Source of the DNA: Xenorhabdus budapestensis
GTDB lineage: Bacteria; Pseudomonadota; Gammaproteobacteria; Enterobacterales; Enterobacteriaceae
Direction of reading: 5' to 3'
Length of the DNA: 64,000 bases
NCBI RefSeq assembly: GCF_002632465.1
Contig: NZ_NIBS01000002.1
Location: 290,481 to 354,480 of the forward strand
Shown here one piece after another: positions 37,236 to 46,256 of this stretch (position 1 is its first letter; the number at the start of each line of letters is the position of its first letter). The notes below the pieces were generated by a model. It searched no databases. It was given only the letters and a program-made list of their open reading frames with translations, and was not told the DNA's origin. A program made the position numbers and the translations under genes.

Positions 37236-37685
37236 TCATTTCCCTAAAATAGCAACCAAATCCTGTTTCAAGCTCAACATCTGGTGAGTATATTTTTCTT
37301 TATATTCGGCATCTTCCAATAGTTGCACTATTGTTTCTGATAACGTCTTACCTCGGCGCTGGGAGAGATTTGAAAGACGCTGCCAGACATGAAAATCCAA
37401 ATCGATAGACTTTTTACGCGAATACTGATGTTCAGCATTAAAATGGCGTTTGCGTCGTGCCCGAATGGTTTGTTTCATGCGATTAGATAAATCCTGATTC
37501 ATGTGCTGTGATATCCATTGCATGACCTTGACCGGTTCTCGTTCCAGTTTCAGTAATTCACTAACCGCATCCTGAGCAGCACTTTTTTCAATATATTTAG
37601 TAATTGGCTCACCTTCACGATGCTTTTTCACCAAATAAGCCCATTTCCAGCCACATTCCAGATTTTCCAATTGTTGATATTTCAT
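37236..37685 (-). CDS. matP: MatP, Ter macrodomain organiser
   Basis: MatP binds matS sites in the replication terminus region and links it to the divisome via ZapB. At 149 residues it matches E. coli MatP (150) throughout: [20 protein letters not shown], the tripartite DNA-binding part [19 protein letters not shown], and the ribbon-helix-helix [14 protein letters not shown] with the coiled C-terminal part. Gene position between ompA and ycbZ is as in E. coli. I did not find a matS consensus by eye. Confidence 0.97.
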   Translation of the reverse strand: MKYQQLENLECGWKWAYLVKKHREGEPITKYIEKSAAQDAVSELLKLEREPVKVMQWISQHMNQDLSNRMKQTIRARRKRHFNAEHQYSRKKSIDLDFHVWQRLSNLSQRRGKTLSETIVQLLEDAEYKEKYTHQMLSLKQDLVAILGK

Positions 37686-37891
37686 TTCATCTCTCAGTGA
37701 CAGCGTAACTTAAATTAAGCATAGCAATTATTTATCTAAATTGCTCATAACAACACAAAATACTGAAATATTTTATGAACAGTTAATGAGTTAGCACGAA
37801 TATTATCTTTTTCAAAGATTATAACATGTTGGTTCACTGCCTAATCTTGTATAATAAATGTTTCCTTTTTTCACTACATGTAGCTATCACT

Positions 37892-39622
37892 TTGACGAAT
37901 CTAAAATTAGACTGGCAATCATTACAGCCAGACAGTGCACCTTATCAAGTACTTTTCAATTCTGTTGCTGAATTGCCTACTATTACTATAGAAGCAATTC
38001 AACCCAGATTGCATAATGGGCTAACACTTTTTTGTCAGGCCAACTTACGTCAATCTTTTATGTTGCTAAAAGCAGAGGAGAGTGATGCCTATCTGGCTCT
38101 TTTGTCCGATACAATTTCTGCATTATTACCAGAAAATCGTCCCAATGTTGGAGGCTACTATCAGATTAAACACCAAACCATCACGTGGCACCCGTCTGGT
38201 GAAGGCCCTTTCGCACCAAATCAGCGTGTTGCTTATCGTGAGTGGATTGAACCGGAACAATTGTTTGGTAACATCTATACACATCAAGGCGTGCTTCAGT
38301 TACAACCGGGGCTTATTCATCACGTTAATGGTGGAGTCCTAATTTTACCTCTGCACACTCTGTTATCCCAACCACTAATGTGGGTTCGCCTCAAGCAAAT
38401 GATCATTCAGCGCCGTTTTGATTGGTTATCACATGATGAGAATCGTTCCTTACCTCTGCCAATTCCCTCAATTCCGTTAGATTTACACCTGATTCTTGTA
38501 GGAGATCGGTCAAGCCTTGAAGAGTTACACGTTATTGAACCAGAGCTGGCAAGTAACGCTTTATACAGTGAATTTGAACTGGATATGCCATTCCATGAAG
38601 AAGCGGATCTGGCAATATGGTGTTGCTATGTCAACGGACTCATTCAGCAACAAAAATTCCCATCTTTGAGTGCCGATGCATGGACAGAATTACTCAGACA
38701 AGCTATCCGCTATACTGAAGATCAATTCAGCTTGCCTTTAGATATCCAGTGGTTGAACCAAAAACTGACAACAGCAGCCAATTATCAGCAGGAAAATCAG
38801 ATTACACTTTATTCTCTGCAACAGGCAGAAGAGAATCGACGTTGGCGCCATGCGTATTTGGCTGAGCGTAGTATAGATGAAATTCTGAAAGGCCAAATAC
38901 TGATCCGCACCCAAGGTGCTGTTATTGGTCAAATTAACGGATTATCCGTACTTGAATATCCGGGCTATCCAGACCCCATCGGTGAACCCTCTCGTATCAG
39001 TTGTGTTGCCCATTTAGGCGATGGGGAATTTATTGATGTAGAGCGTAAGGTTGAACTGGGTGGCAATATTCATGCAAAAGGCATGATGATCATGCAGGCT
39101 TATCTGATCTCTGAATTGAAACTGGATCAACCACAGCCATTCTCTGCTTCGATTGTATTTGAGCAATCCTACGGTGAAGTTGATGGTGACAGTGCTTCAT
39201 TGGCAGAATTATGTGCATTAATCAGTGCCCTGTCACAGCAACCTATTGACCAGCAAATCGCTGTCACAGGTGCAGTCGACCAATTCGGTTTTGTTCAACC
39301 AATTGGTGGCGTTAATGAAAAGATTGAAGGTTTCTTCCATGTGTGCAACTGCCGTGAATTGACCGGTTCACAAGGTGTAATTATTCCAATGACTAATGTA
39401 CAACACCTATGTTTGCATCAGGATATTGTTAGCGCTGTGAAAAGTGGCAAATTCCATATTTGGGCTGTTAAACACGTATCCGAAGCCGCTTCATTATTGA
39501 CCGGTATTCCTTACTATGATGCACAAAAAGAACACTTGTTATCTATGATATACGAGCGTATTACGCAAGTGAATATTCAAGAACGTCCTAAGTTACCTTG
39601 GTTCTTACGTTGGTTGGGTTAA
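37892..39622 (+). CDS. ycbZ: Lon-type protease YcbZ (LonH-like, ATPase-deficient)
   Basis: Serine-lysine protease domain protein related to LonB, without a functional Walker ATPase. The C-terminal domain has the catalytic serine in VDGDSASLAELCALISAL and lysine in GGVNEKIEGFF. I prefer the TTG at 37892, which gives MTNLKLDWQSLQPD, matching the E. coli start (MTITKLAWRDLVPD), and 576 residues (E. coli 586). An upstream ATG at 37826 is in frame, but a TATAAT element lies at 37848-37853 inside that extension. No clear ribosome binding site supports either. Located before fabA as in E. coli; substrates unknown. Confidence 0.88.
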   Translation: MTNLKLDWQSLQPDSAPYQVLFNSVAELPTITIEAIQPRLHNGLTLFCQANLRQSFMLLKAEESDAYLALLSDTISALLPENRPNVGGYYQIKHQTITWHPSGEGPFAPNQRVAYREWIEPEQLFGNIYTHQGVLQLQPGLIHHVNGGVLILPLHTLLSQPLMWVRLKQMIIQRRFDWLSHDENRSLPLPIPSIPLDLHLILVGDRSSLEELHVIEPELASNALYSEFELDMPFHEEADLAIWCCYVNGLIQQQKFPSLSADAWTELLRQAIRYTEDQFSLPLDIQWLNQKLTTAANYQQENQITLYSLQQAEENRRWRHAYLAERSIDEILKGQILIRTQGAVIGQINGLSVLEYPGYPDPIGEPSRISCVAHLGDGEFIDVERKVELGGNIHAKGMMIMQAYLISELKLDQPQPFSASIVFEQSYGEVDGDSASLAELCALISALSQQPIDQQIAVTGAVDQFGFVQPIGGVNEKIEGFFHVCNCRELTGSQGVIIPMTNVQHLCLHQDIVSAVKSGKFHIWAVKHVSEAASLLTGIPYYDAQKEHLLSMIYERITQVNIQERPKLPWFLRWLG

Positions 39623-39706
39623 TATACCTATATCTGATCGGAGTTGTTCAGCGTACAACTGTACGCTATTCTCTAGCCTTACCCAATGATAAGGCTATTT
39701 CAAAAT

Positions 39707-40225
39707 ATGTTTAAAAGACAAGAGTCCTACACGAAAGAAGAACTTCTAGCCTCTGGAAAAGGTCAATTATTTGGTGAGAATGGGCCACTACTCCCTTCTG
39801 GAAATATGTTAATGATGGATCGCATCATTAAGATGACAGAAGACGGTGGCGCTTATAATAAGGGGTATATCGAAGCTGAGCTCGATATTCATCCTGACCT
39901 CTGGTTTTTTGGTTGCCATTTTGTCAATGACCCCGTTATGCCCGGTTGCCTTGGCCTTGATGCAATGTGGCAACTCGTTGGTTTCTTCATGGGCTGGCTT
40001 GGTGGTGAAGGCAAAGGCCGCGCGCTTGGTGTTGGAGAAGTTAAGTTTACAGGACAAGTGTTACCAACAGCTAAAAAGGTTACCTACCGTATTAATTTGA
40101 AGCGTGTCATTAACCGTAAACTTATTATGGCTCTGGCTGATGGTGAAGTATTAGTCGATGGTAAACTCATCTATACCGCAACAGATCTGAAAGTAGGGTT
40201 ATTTAAAGACACCAACAACTTTTGA
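39707..40225 (+). CDS. fabA: 3-hydroxydecanoyl-ACP dehydratase/isomerase FabA
   Basis: Introduces the cis double bond in anaerobic unsaturated fatty acid synthesis. From ATG 39707 it has 172 residues, the E. coli length ([17 protein letters not shown]). The active-site H71 ([14 protein letters not shown]) and D85 (GLDAMWQLV) are present. An in-frame ATG 21 bp upstream is possible but less conserved. A stem-loop (AGCGTAC-AACT-GTACGCT) sits between ycbZ and fabA. Confidence 0.97.
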   Translation: MFKRQESYTKEELLASGKGQLFGENGPLLPSGNMLMMDRIIKMTEDGGAYNKGYIEAELDIHPDLWFFGCHFVNDPVMPGCLGLDAMWQLVGFFMGWLGGEGKGRALGVGEVKFTGQVLPTAKKVTYRINLKRVINRKLIMALADGEVLVDGKLIYTATDLKVGLFKDTNNF

Positions 40226-40262
40226 TTTTCCTGTATTACTTACCACTTCCCTCACTTATGCT

Positions 40263-40292
40263 AATCACCTCCGCTACTACACAGAGGTGATT
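40263..40292. terminator. Bidirectional terminator between fabA and rmf
   Basis: Perfect arms AATCACCTC and GAGGTGATT, 12 nt loop, between convergent genes. Confidence 0.75.
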
Positions 40293-40319
40293 TCCATTAA
40301 ATGAAGTTATTTACTGCCA

Positions 40320-40478
40320 TCAAACACGCTCCTCCATTGCTTGACGCCAGCCCCCCAACCAATGTGAACGAGCATCCAATGAATGATAAGGACAATTTTC
40401 CCGTGGTCGCCCCAAAATACCAGCTTGATAACCTTTAGAAAGGGCGCGTGCCAAGCGGTCTCTTTTTTGTCTTTTCAT
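40320..40478 (-). CDS. rmf: Ribosome modulation factor RMF
   Basis: Small basic protein that dimerises 70S ribosomes into inactive 100S particles in stationary phase. The 52-residue product reads MKRQKRDRLARALSKGYQAG, then GRPRENCPYHSLDARSHW and LGGWRQAMEERV, clearly RMF (E. coli 55 residues). The ribosome binding site GAGGAAGTAAGG is strong. It follows pqiC on the same strand with a 232 bp gap, as in E. coli, and is convergent with fabA. Confidence 0.95.
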   Translation of the reverse strand: MKRQKRDRLARALSKGYQAGILGRPRENCPYHSLDARSHWLGGWRQAMEERV

Positions 40479-40560
40479 GCCTTACTTCCTCAAAAATTAC
40501 CATGAGAAAAAATTACCATAAAAAACAATGAGTGCTTTTTATTCAGAATACGCCTAGTGA

Positions 40561-40577
40561 TACCCCGATACGGGGTA
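40561..40577. promoter_or_regulatory. Palindrome upstream of rmf
   Basis: TACCCCGATACGGGGTA has perfect 6 bp arms and lies about 83 bp upstream of the rmf start. It could be an operator, a leader hairpin, or the pqiC terminator; no T-run follows on the minus strand. Confidence 0.5.
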
Positions 40578-40710
40578 AAAATCAAGCAAAGAAATCCATA
40601 AAAATGTCATAATTTTGCTATAAAAATACAAGCTGAATACAGAATAAAAAAACAGCAAAGAAAACTCAATTAACTGATAATCAAATAGCTTTATTACTCT
40701 GAATAATTGA

Positions 40711-41313
40711 TTAACCCTGTGAAGCTATCTGGCTGGCAATGGACTGAGTCAACTGATGATATCCCGTAGCCAAAGCGCGTACTAATTCCGCATAACCATC
40801 TTTCGTTTGTTTCAATTCTAAGTTAAATGCTCGCTTAACCGCTTCTTTCTGATTGGATAAAACCCAATATCCCTGAATAATAACTCGCCCATCATAACGC
40901 CCATGAAAAGCTGTTATTGTGACATCCAGTGCATCAGCATTTTTCTCTATTGGCTGATCAGAAACCAACCTTTGTGGAAATGCAGCACTTAGCTGATTAA
41001 CTAAAATTTGTTGTAATTGTTGCTCCAGCGGACTCGCCCATAAGTGATTTGAAGCATCGCTATAAGTGACATCTCCCGTTTGATAAACAATGCCAGATGA
41101 TGCGAGATAATCAACAAGGTGTACCCTTTTTACCCATAACTGACGCTCTTGATTGGTATCTATCCTGCTTACCTCTGAGGTTATTGTTGAAGCTGGTAAC
41201 TGGTAATAAATTTTTTTCGGTTGGCTACTACTGCACCCTGAAATTAATAGATTTCCCATAATCAAGAAACTGACAGGAATTAAAAGAGCCAATCTTAACA
41301 TCAACTTTTTCAT
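40711..41313 (-). CDS. pqiC: PqiC, outer-membrane lipoprotein of the Pqi lipid transport system
   Basis: The signal peptide ends in a lipobox (LLISGC, cysteine near residue 27), then a DUF330/ABC-type auxiliary domain. 200 residues. In E. coli PqiC sits at the outer membrane and binds the PqiB needle. The ATG overlaps the pqiB stop by one base, so the genes are translationally coupled. Confidence 0.93.
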   Translation of the reverse strand: MKKLMLRLALLIPVSFLIMGNLLISGCSSSQPKKIYYQLPASTITSEVSRIDTNQERQLWVKRVHLVDYLASSGIVYQTGDVTYSDASNHLWASPLEQQLQQILVNQLSAAFPQRLVSDQPIEKNADALDVTITAFHGRYDGRVIIQGYWVLSNQKEAVKRAFNLELKQTKDGYAELVRALATGYHQLTQSIASQIASQG

Positions 41314-42962
41314 TAATTACGTGCCTTTTTCGGTTCCGGATCTCGAGTTGCTTCTGCTTCAAATACCAATGCGTTGCTCTTATTATTCAGCGTCTTCAAT
41401 ATTGGCTGCAATTCGCGCAAGACCTGATCCAAGCGCTGCATATTATCAACCAGTTTGTTGTAAACTGGCGATCCCGGTTGAATACTCTGCATACTGTGAT
41501 TTAATTTATTCAACGTATTACGTATATCTTTGGGAAGATTTTGAGCTTCTTTGCTTGCAAGAATGCTATTTAACTCATTCATGGTTTTATGTGCAGCCTT
41601 GATGGTTTTCTGGCTCTCTTCTAACGTTCGCGTTGCCTGAATAAAAACTGGCTCAATTGGCATTTGATTAATTTTGTTTAGAGCCATGATGACTTTTTGC
41701 TGAATTTGAGCTAATCCACCACTTATGGTTGGTAAAATTTCATAACTGGCAAGTTTTCGCGGACCTTTCCATGCCTTCTCATCGGAATAAAAATCCAGAT
41801 CAATATACAGTGCTCCTGTCAGTAAGTTTCCTGTTTTCAAAGAGGCTCTTAAACCACGGGAAATAATTTCCTCCAACTCTTTATCTGTATAGAAACCATC
41901 ACCAATTTCTTTCTCAAATCGTTCAGGTTCCATATGAATTAAGACAGGTATGCGAAAATCGCTATCAAGGCGCTGTTTGATCCCATCAGTATAAAAAGGA
42001 ACTTTTGCTACCGTTCCTACCCGTATACCACGAAATTCGACAGGCGCTCCCGGTTGTAATCCTCTGACCGAATCAGAGAAGAATAGTAAGAAATCTCTGT
42101 GTTCTGTATAAAGTGAGTTTTCGATATTTTTTTCATTATCATAAAGCCTAAAAACTTCTTTTTCTTTAACCGGACTACCTAAATCCCAGCCTTTCGGTAC
42201 GTCAAAACTCACACCTCCGGCAAACAAAGTCGATAATGCAGCTACCTCAACTCTTAACCCCTGTGAAGAAACATCAAAAGCAATACCGCTGTCTTTCCAA
42301 AACCGGACATTAGTTGTCAATAGTCCATCATAAGGAGCATTAACAAAAATCTGATATTTGGCTAAGCGAGATTTAGGATCAAAAGTACTTGTTTCCACTG
42401 AACCAACACGATATCCACGAAATAAAACCGGATCACTGGGGGATAATCGCCCTGCTTTTTCGCTGGTTAAAACTAACCGAATACCTTTAGCATCAGGTGA
42501 TGCCAAAGGTGGTGCATCTAATAATGAAAATTTCCTTTCTTCACTACCTTCATTTCCGGGTTGTAATTCAATAAATACCCCAGATAACAATGTACTCAGG
42601 CCAGAAACTCCTTCTCGACCAATTTGGGGTTTTACGACCCAAAATGCAGTATCTTTATGTAATAACCTCTCCATACCATCATTTAAGCGCGCTTTGATAA
42701 TCACTTCACCTAAGTTATCGCTTAGTGACACTCTTTCAACCACACCAACATTAACACTGCGGCTTTTTATTTTCGTTTTTCCGGCTTCAATACCTTCAGC
42801 ATTAGACGTTGTCAGAGTGACTTCGGGCCCTTGATGGCTAAAGTGATAAAATAATATCCAGGCTCCAATAAGCACAGTAACAATCGGTACGATCCATATA
42901 GGTGACCAACTCTTAAGTTTACTGATCCTGGCCTGAGTCAGATTTTCTTCTTTATCCGTCAC
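41313..42962 (-). CDS. pqiB: PqiB, MCE-domain needle protein for intermembrane lipid transport
   Basis: Inner-membrane-anchored protein whose MCE domains form a hexameric needle across the periplasm. One N-terminal TM helix (SPIWIVPIVTVLIGAWILFY) is followed by three MCE repeats, seen as PEVTLTTSNAEGIEAGKT, GIRLVLTSEKAGRLSPSDPV and FLLFFSDSVRGLQPGAPVEF, and a C-terminal helical region. The start is uncertain. GTG 42962 has a GAGGA site at good spacing directly after the pqiA stop; ATG 42977 and ATG 42992 are in frame and would overlap pqiA. About 549 residues from the GTG; E. coli PqiB is 546. Confidence 0.93.
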   Translation of the reverse strand: MTDKEENLTQARISKLKSWSPIWIVPIVTVLIGAWILFYHFSHQGPEVTLTTSNAEGIEAGKTKIKSRSVNVGVVERVSLSDNLGEVIIKARLNDGMERLLHKDTAFWVVKPQIGREGVSGLSTLLSGVFIELQPGNEGSEERKFSLLDAPPLASPDAKGIRLVLTSEKAGRLSPSDPVLFRGYRVGSVETSTFDPKSRLAKYQIFVNAPYDGLLTTNVRFWKDSGIAFDVSSQGLRVEVAALSTLFAGGVSFDVPKGWDLGSPVKEKEVFRLYDNEKNIENSLYTEHRDFLLFFSDSVRGLQPGAPVEFRGIRVGTVAKVPFYTDGIKQRLDSDFRIPVLIHMEPERFEKEIGDGFYTDKELEEIISRGLRASLKTGNLLTGALYIDLDFYSDEKAWKGPRKLASYEILPTISGGLAQIQQKVIMALNKINQMPIEPVFIQATRTLEESQKTIKAAHKTMNELNSILASKEAQNLPKDIRNTLNKLNHSMQSIQPGSPVYNKLVDNMQRLDQVLRELQPILKTLNNKSNALVFEAEATRDPEPKKARN

Positions 42963-42963
42963 C

Positions 42964-44232
42964 TTACGATTCCTCATTCTTCTGTAACTCAAATTTCTTA
43001 TTAGCTTTATCCCAGGTTAAGCGCGGATCAAATGTCATTGACGCAAACATTGTCAAAATCACCACCAAAGCAAACAATATTGCTCCTGTTGCGGGATAGA
43101 CACTCATGAACTGCCCCATGCGTACTAATGTTGATAAAACAGCAATAACAAAAACATCAATCATTGACCAGCGCCCAACAAATTCCACCACTTCGTAAAT
43201 CAAATGCATAGTTTCCGAGTTATATCTGCCGTAACTTTTAGCATCCCAGCATAACCAACAGATAGAGATCATTTTCAGCAAAGGCACCATAATACTGGCA
43301 ATAAAAATAACCAAAGCAACCGGATAAGAGCCAGCATTCCAGAGCAAAATAATGCCTTCCAAAATGGTTGAGTTAATGTGACTTCCTAATGTTTGAGTCA
43401 CCATGATCGGTAACGCATTCGCCGGAATATAAAGTATGGCTGATGTGACTAATAGTGCCATAGTCCATTGAAGACTATAGTGACGGCGAGCATGCCCTTT
43501 TGAGTGACAACGAGGACATTGATGTTGTTGAGCAGGCAAAATAGCAGTACAACATTGACACAATCTGATGCCCTGAACTAAACCAGGTTTACCCGCTTGC
43601 AGAGGTATACACACTTTGGGTGCAGAATCTATATCATTCCAAATCCAATATCTGTCAAGGCATTGGAACGCTCTGACCTGAAATAGGCAAAAAAGACAGT
43701 AAGGCAGAAAACTCAGGCCAACCGCAATATCTCCATAAGCCATAAGTTTAACGAAACTAACCAGCACCCCGGCTAAAAAGATCTCTGCCATACACCAAGT
43801 TTTCATCTGAAACAAAATACGTGCCAACTCAATTTTCAGTCGGTGCGCTATTTTAATGTTCTGACATAAAAAGATAATGGAAACCATGCAGAATGCGGGC
43901 ACAAGCTGTACAAAGATCAAGAAGAATACAGCTATGCTCGAATAATCTTCACTGAACATGACCTCTGGGATCTCTGTCAGAGTAATTTCACTGACAATAC
44001 CGGCAACATTCATACTGACGAAAGGAAACAGGCAAGCAAGAAATAACATTAATAATGAACTTACTGCATAGCCTGTCGGTTGATTACGTGGTTCTTTCCA
44101 CTTTGCAGTCAGTAAAGTATCACATCGTGGACAAACAGCCTTATTTCCTTCCTCCAAATCAGGTAAGGCCACCAGCATGTCGCATTGGGAGCATAAAACC
44201 AGCTTGTCATGCTGATGATTGTCAGAACACAA
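42964..44232 (-). CDS. pqiA: PqiA, inner-membrane component of the Pqi lipid transport system
   Basis: Polytopic membrane protein with two tandem PqiA domains, each preceded by a zinc-ribbon-like cysteine pair set: CSQCDMLVALPD with CPRCDTLL, and CQCCTAIL with CPRCHSKG. Eight TM helices are expected. I chose the TTG at 44232 with ribosome binding site GGAGAGG, giving MCSDNHQHDKLVLCSQCD, which parallels the E. coli start (MCEHHH...); an ATG eight codons upstream is an alternative. About 422 residues, E. coli 417. In E. coli the operon is induced by paraquat through SoxRS; I saw no clear soxbox. Confidence 0.92.
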   Translation of the reverse strand: MCSDNHQHDKLVLCSQCDMLVALPDLEEGNKAVCPRCDTLLTAKWKEPRNQPTGYAVSSLLMLFLACLFPFVSMNVAGIVSEITLTEIPEVMFSEDYSSIAVFFLIFVQLVPAFCMVSIIFLCQNIKIAHRLKIELARILFQMKTWCMAEIFLAGVLVSFVKLMAYGDIAVGLSFLPYCLFCLFQVRAFQCLDRYWIWNDIDSAPKVCIPLQAGKPGLVQGIRLCQCCTAILPAQQHQCPRCHSKGHARRHYSLQWTMALLVTSAILYIPANALPIMVTQTLGSHINSTILEGIILLWNAGSYPVALVIFIASIMVPLLKMISICWLCWDAKSYGRYNSETMHLIYEVVEFVGRWSMIDVFVIAVLSTLVRMGQFMSVYPATGAILFALVVILTMFASMTFDPRLTWDKANKKFELQKNEES

Positions 44233-44284
44233 AGTGCCTCTCCTGTAACAAATCAATGCCGCTTTTTATCTTATTTAGCCCTGT

Positions 44285-44311
44285 AAATTGCCGCTATATT
44301 AGCGGCAATTT
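44285..44311. terminator. Hairpin between uup and pqiA
   Basis: Perfect 12 bp arms AAATTGCCGCTA and TAGCGGCAATTT with loop TAT, in the gap after the uup stop (44342) and before pqiA on the same strand. Confidence 0.75.
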
Positions 44312-44341
44312 GTACACTATCGGATATATATGCAGCAAATA

Positions 44342-46252
44342 TCATCCATTTTTCATCATTTCCAGCTCCTGCCAGCGATCAAAAGCTTTTTCTAATTCTT
44401 GCTCTTTATCTGCCAACTCTTGCAACACGTTTTGTGTGATTGCGTGTGGTTGATTAAAAAATTCTGGATCACTGACCTGAGTTTGTAGCTGTTCTATTTC
44501 TTGTTCTAACGTTTCCAATAATGATGGTAGTTGCTCTAACTCCCTGAGTAAACGGTAACTTATCTTATTGTTTGAACGTTTCGTAGTTTCCTTAGCTTTA
44601 ACTGGTTTGGCTTCCGCTTTCTCCCTTTTCACGGAAGGCTGGCGTAAAGAGATTGTTTGTACCCGTTGCTGCTGAGCATCAAAGTATCCTCCAACATAGT
44701 TGTTGATCTCTCCATTACCTTCAAAAATCCAACATTCTGCTACTGAATTATCAACAAACTGACGGTCATGGCTTACCAAAATCACTGTACCACTATAGCC
44801 ATCCACGAGTTCTTCCAGTAACTCCAACGTTTCAACGTCGAGATCATTGGTAGGCTCATCAAGAATAAGCAAATTGCTGGGTTTCAGGAACAAACGCGCT
44901 AACAACAGGCGGTTACGTTCACCACCTGAAAGTGCCCGAACTGGTGTCATTGCCCGTTTAGGATGGAAAAGGAAGTCTTGCAGATAGCCCAAAACATGAC
45001 GTGGGTGCCCGTTCACTACCACTTCCTGTTTACCTTCGGCAAGGTTATCCATCACCGTTTTGTCTGGATCAAGAGCTGCACGATGCTGATCAAAATAAGC
45101 AACTCCAAGTTTTGTTCCACAATGGATTCGACCACTATCTGCCGACAAATCTCCCAACATCAGCTTCAATAGTGTTGTTTTACCGCAACCATTCGGCCCA
45201 ACTAAAGCAATTTTGTCACCACGTTGAATTTGAGCCGAAAAATTCTTGACTAATGTCTTATCACCAATCTGGTAATTAACATTTTCTAGTTCGAACACAA
45301 TTTTACCAGAGCGTGTCGCTTCTTCGACCTGCATTTTTGCCGTGCCCATAACGTTACGGCGTTCAGAGCGTTCTGCACGCAATGCTTTCAGTGCCCTTAC
45401 CCGCCCTTCATTGCGGGTACGGCGGGCTTTAATACCCTGACGGATCCAAACTTCTTCCTGAGCCAGTTTTTTATCAAATTCAGCATGCTGTAGTTCTTCA
45501 ACCCGTAAAACTTCTTCTTTGCCTTCAAGGTATTTATCATAATTTCCTGGCCATGAAGTCAGTTTTCCACGATCCAAATCGACAATTCGGGTCGCCATAC
45601 TGCGGATAAATGAACGGTCATGGGAAATAAAAACTAAGCTGCCATTAAAATCTTTCAGGAAATTTTCCAACCACTCAATCGTATCAATATCAAGATGGTT
45701 AGTTGGTTCATCAAGAAAGAGAACTTTTGGTGAACTGACCAAAGCTCTTCCTAAAGCAGCTTTACGTAACCAGCCTCCCGACAGAGAAGATAATTTCGCC
45801 TCGGCGGGTAAAGAAAGCTGTTTTAATACATCATTAATCCGGCTGTCCAGTGACCAAAGACCGCGAATATCTAACACTTCCTGTAATTCAGCCAATCGGT
45901 TGAGGTTTTTGTCGCTGGGATCCGTTTCTACCAAGCATGATGCGTGATGAAACTCCTTGATATATTCCGCCTGCTCTTTCACGCCTTCAGCAACAAAATC
46001 AAATACCGTTCCTTCCACATCACTGGGAGGATCTTGTTGCAAACGGGCGACAATCAGATCCTGCTCATAGGTAACTTGCCCGTCATCCAGCATTTGTTCT
46101 TTCGCCAGTACACGCAATAAGGTAGATTTCCCTGCCCCATTGCGGCCAACCAGACACACTCTCTCATTTTCTTCGATATGCAGCTCAGCGTTATCCAATA
46201 ACGGCGCATCACTGAATGATAACCAGGCACCAGATAAACTAATCAATGACAT
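44342..46252 (-). CDS. uup: Uup, ABC-F family ATPase
   Basis: Soluble ABC-F protein with two ATP-binding cassettes; in E. coli it acts on ribosomes and suppresses transposon precise excision. From ATG 46252 it has 636 residues (E. coli 635). Walker A sites GRNGAGKST (about 36) and GPNGCGKTT (about 352), signatures LSGGWLRKAALGRAL and LSGGERNRLLLARLF, Walker B LFLDEPTNHLD and LILDEPTNDLD. A C-terminal coiled-coil DNA-binding domain follows (YRLLRELEQLPSLLETLEQE). The open frame extends 35 codons further into rlmL, but the 4 bp gap and similarity favour 46252. Confidence 0.96.
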   Translation of the reverse strand: MSLISLSGAWLSFSDAPLLDNAELHIEENERVCLVGRNGAGKSTLLRVLAKEQMLDDGQVTYEQDLIVARLQQDPPSDVEGTVFDFVAEGVKEQAEYIKEFHHASCLVETDPSDKNLNRLAELQEVLDIRGLWSLDSRINDVLKQLSLPAEAKLSSLSGGWLRKAALGRALVSSPKVLFLDEPTNHLDIDTIEWLENFLKDFNGSLVFISHDRSFIRSMATRIVDLDRGKLTSWPGNYDKYLEGKEEVLRVEELQHAEFDKKLAQEEVWIRQGIKARRTRNEGRVRALKALRAERSERRNVMGTAKMQVEEATRSGKIVFELENVNYQIGDKTLVKNFSAQIQRGDKIALVGPNGCGKTTLLKLMLGDLSADSGRIHCGTKLGVAYFDQHRAALDPDKTVMDNLAEGKQEVVVNGHPRHVLGYLQDFLFHPKRAMTPVRALSGGERNRLLLARLFLKPSNLLILDEPTNDLDVETLELLEELVDGYSGTVILVSHDRQFVDNSVAECWIFEGNGEINNYVGGYFDAQQQRVQTISLRQPSVKREKAEAKPVKAKETTKRSNNKISYRLLRELEQLPSLLETLEQEIEQLQTQVSDPEFFNQPHAITQNVLQELADKEQELEKAFDRWQELEMMKNG

Positions 46253-46256
46253 AATA

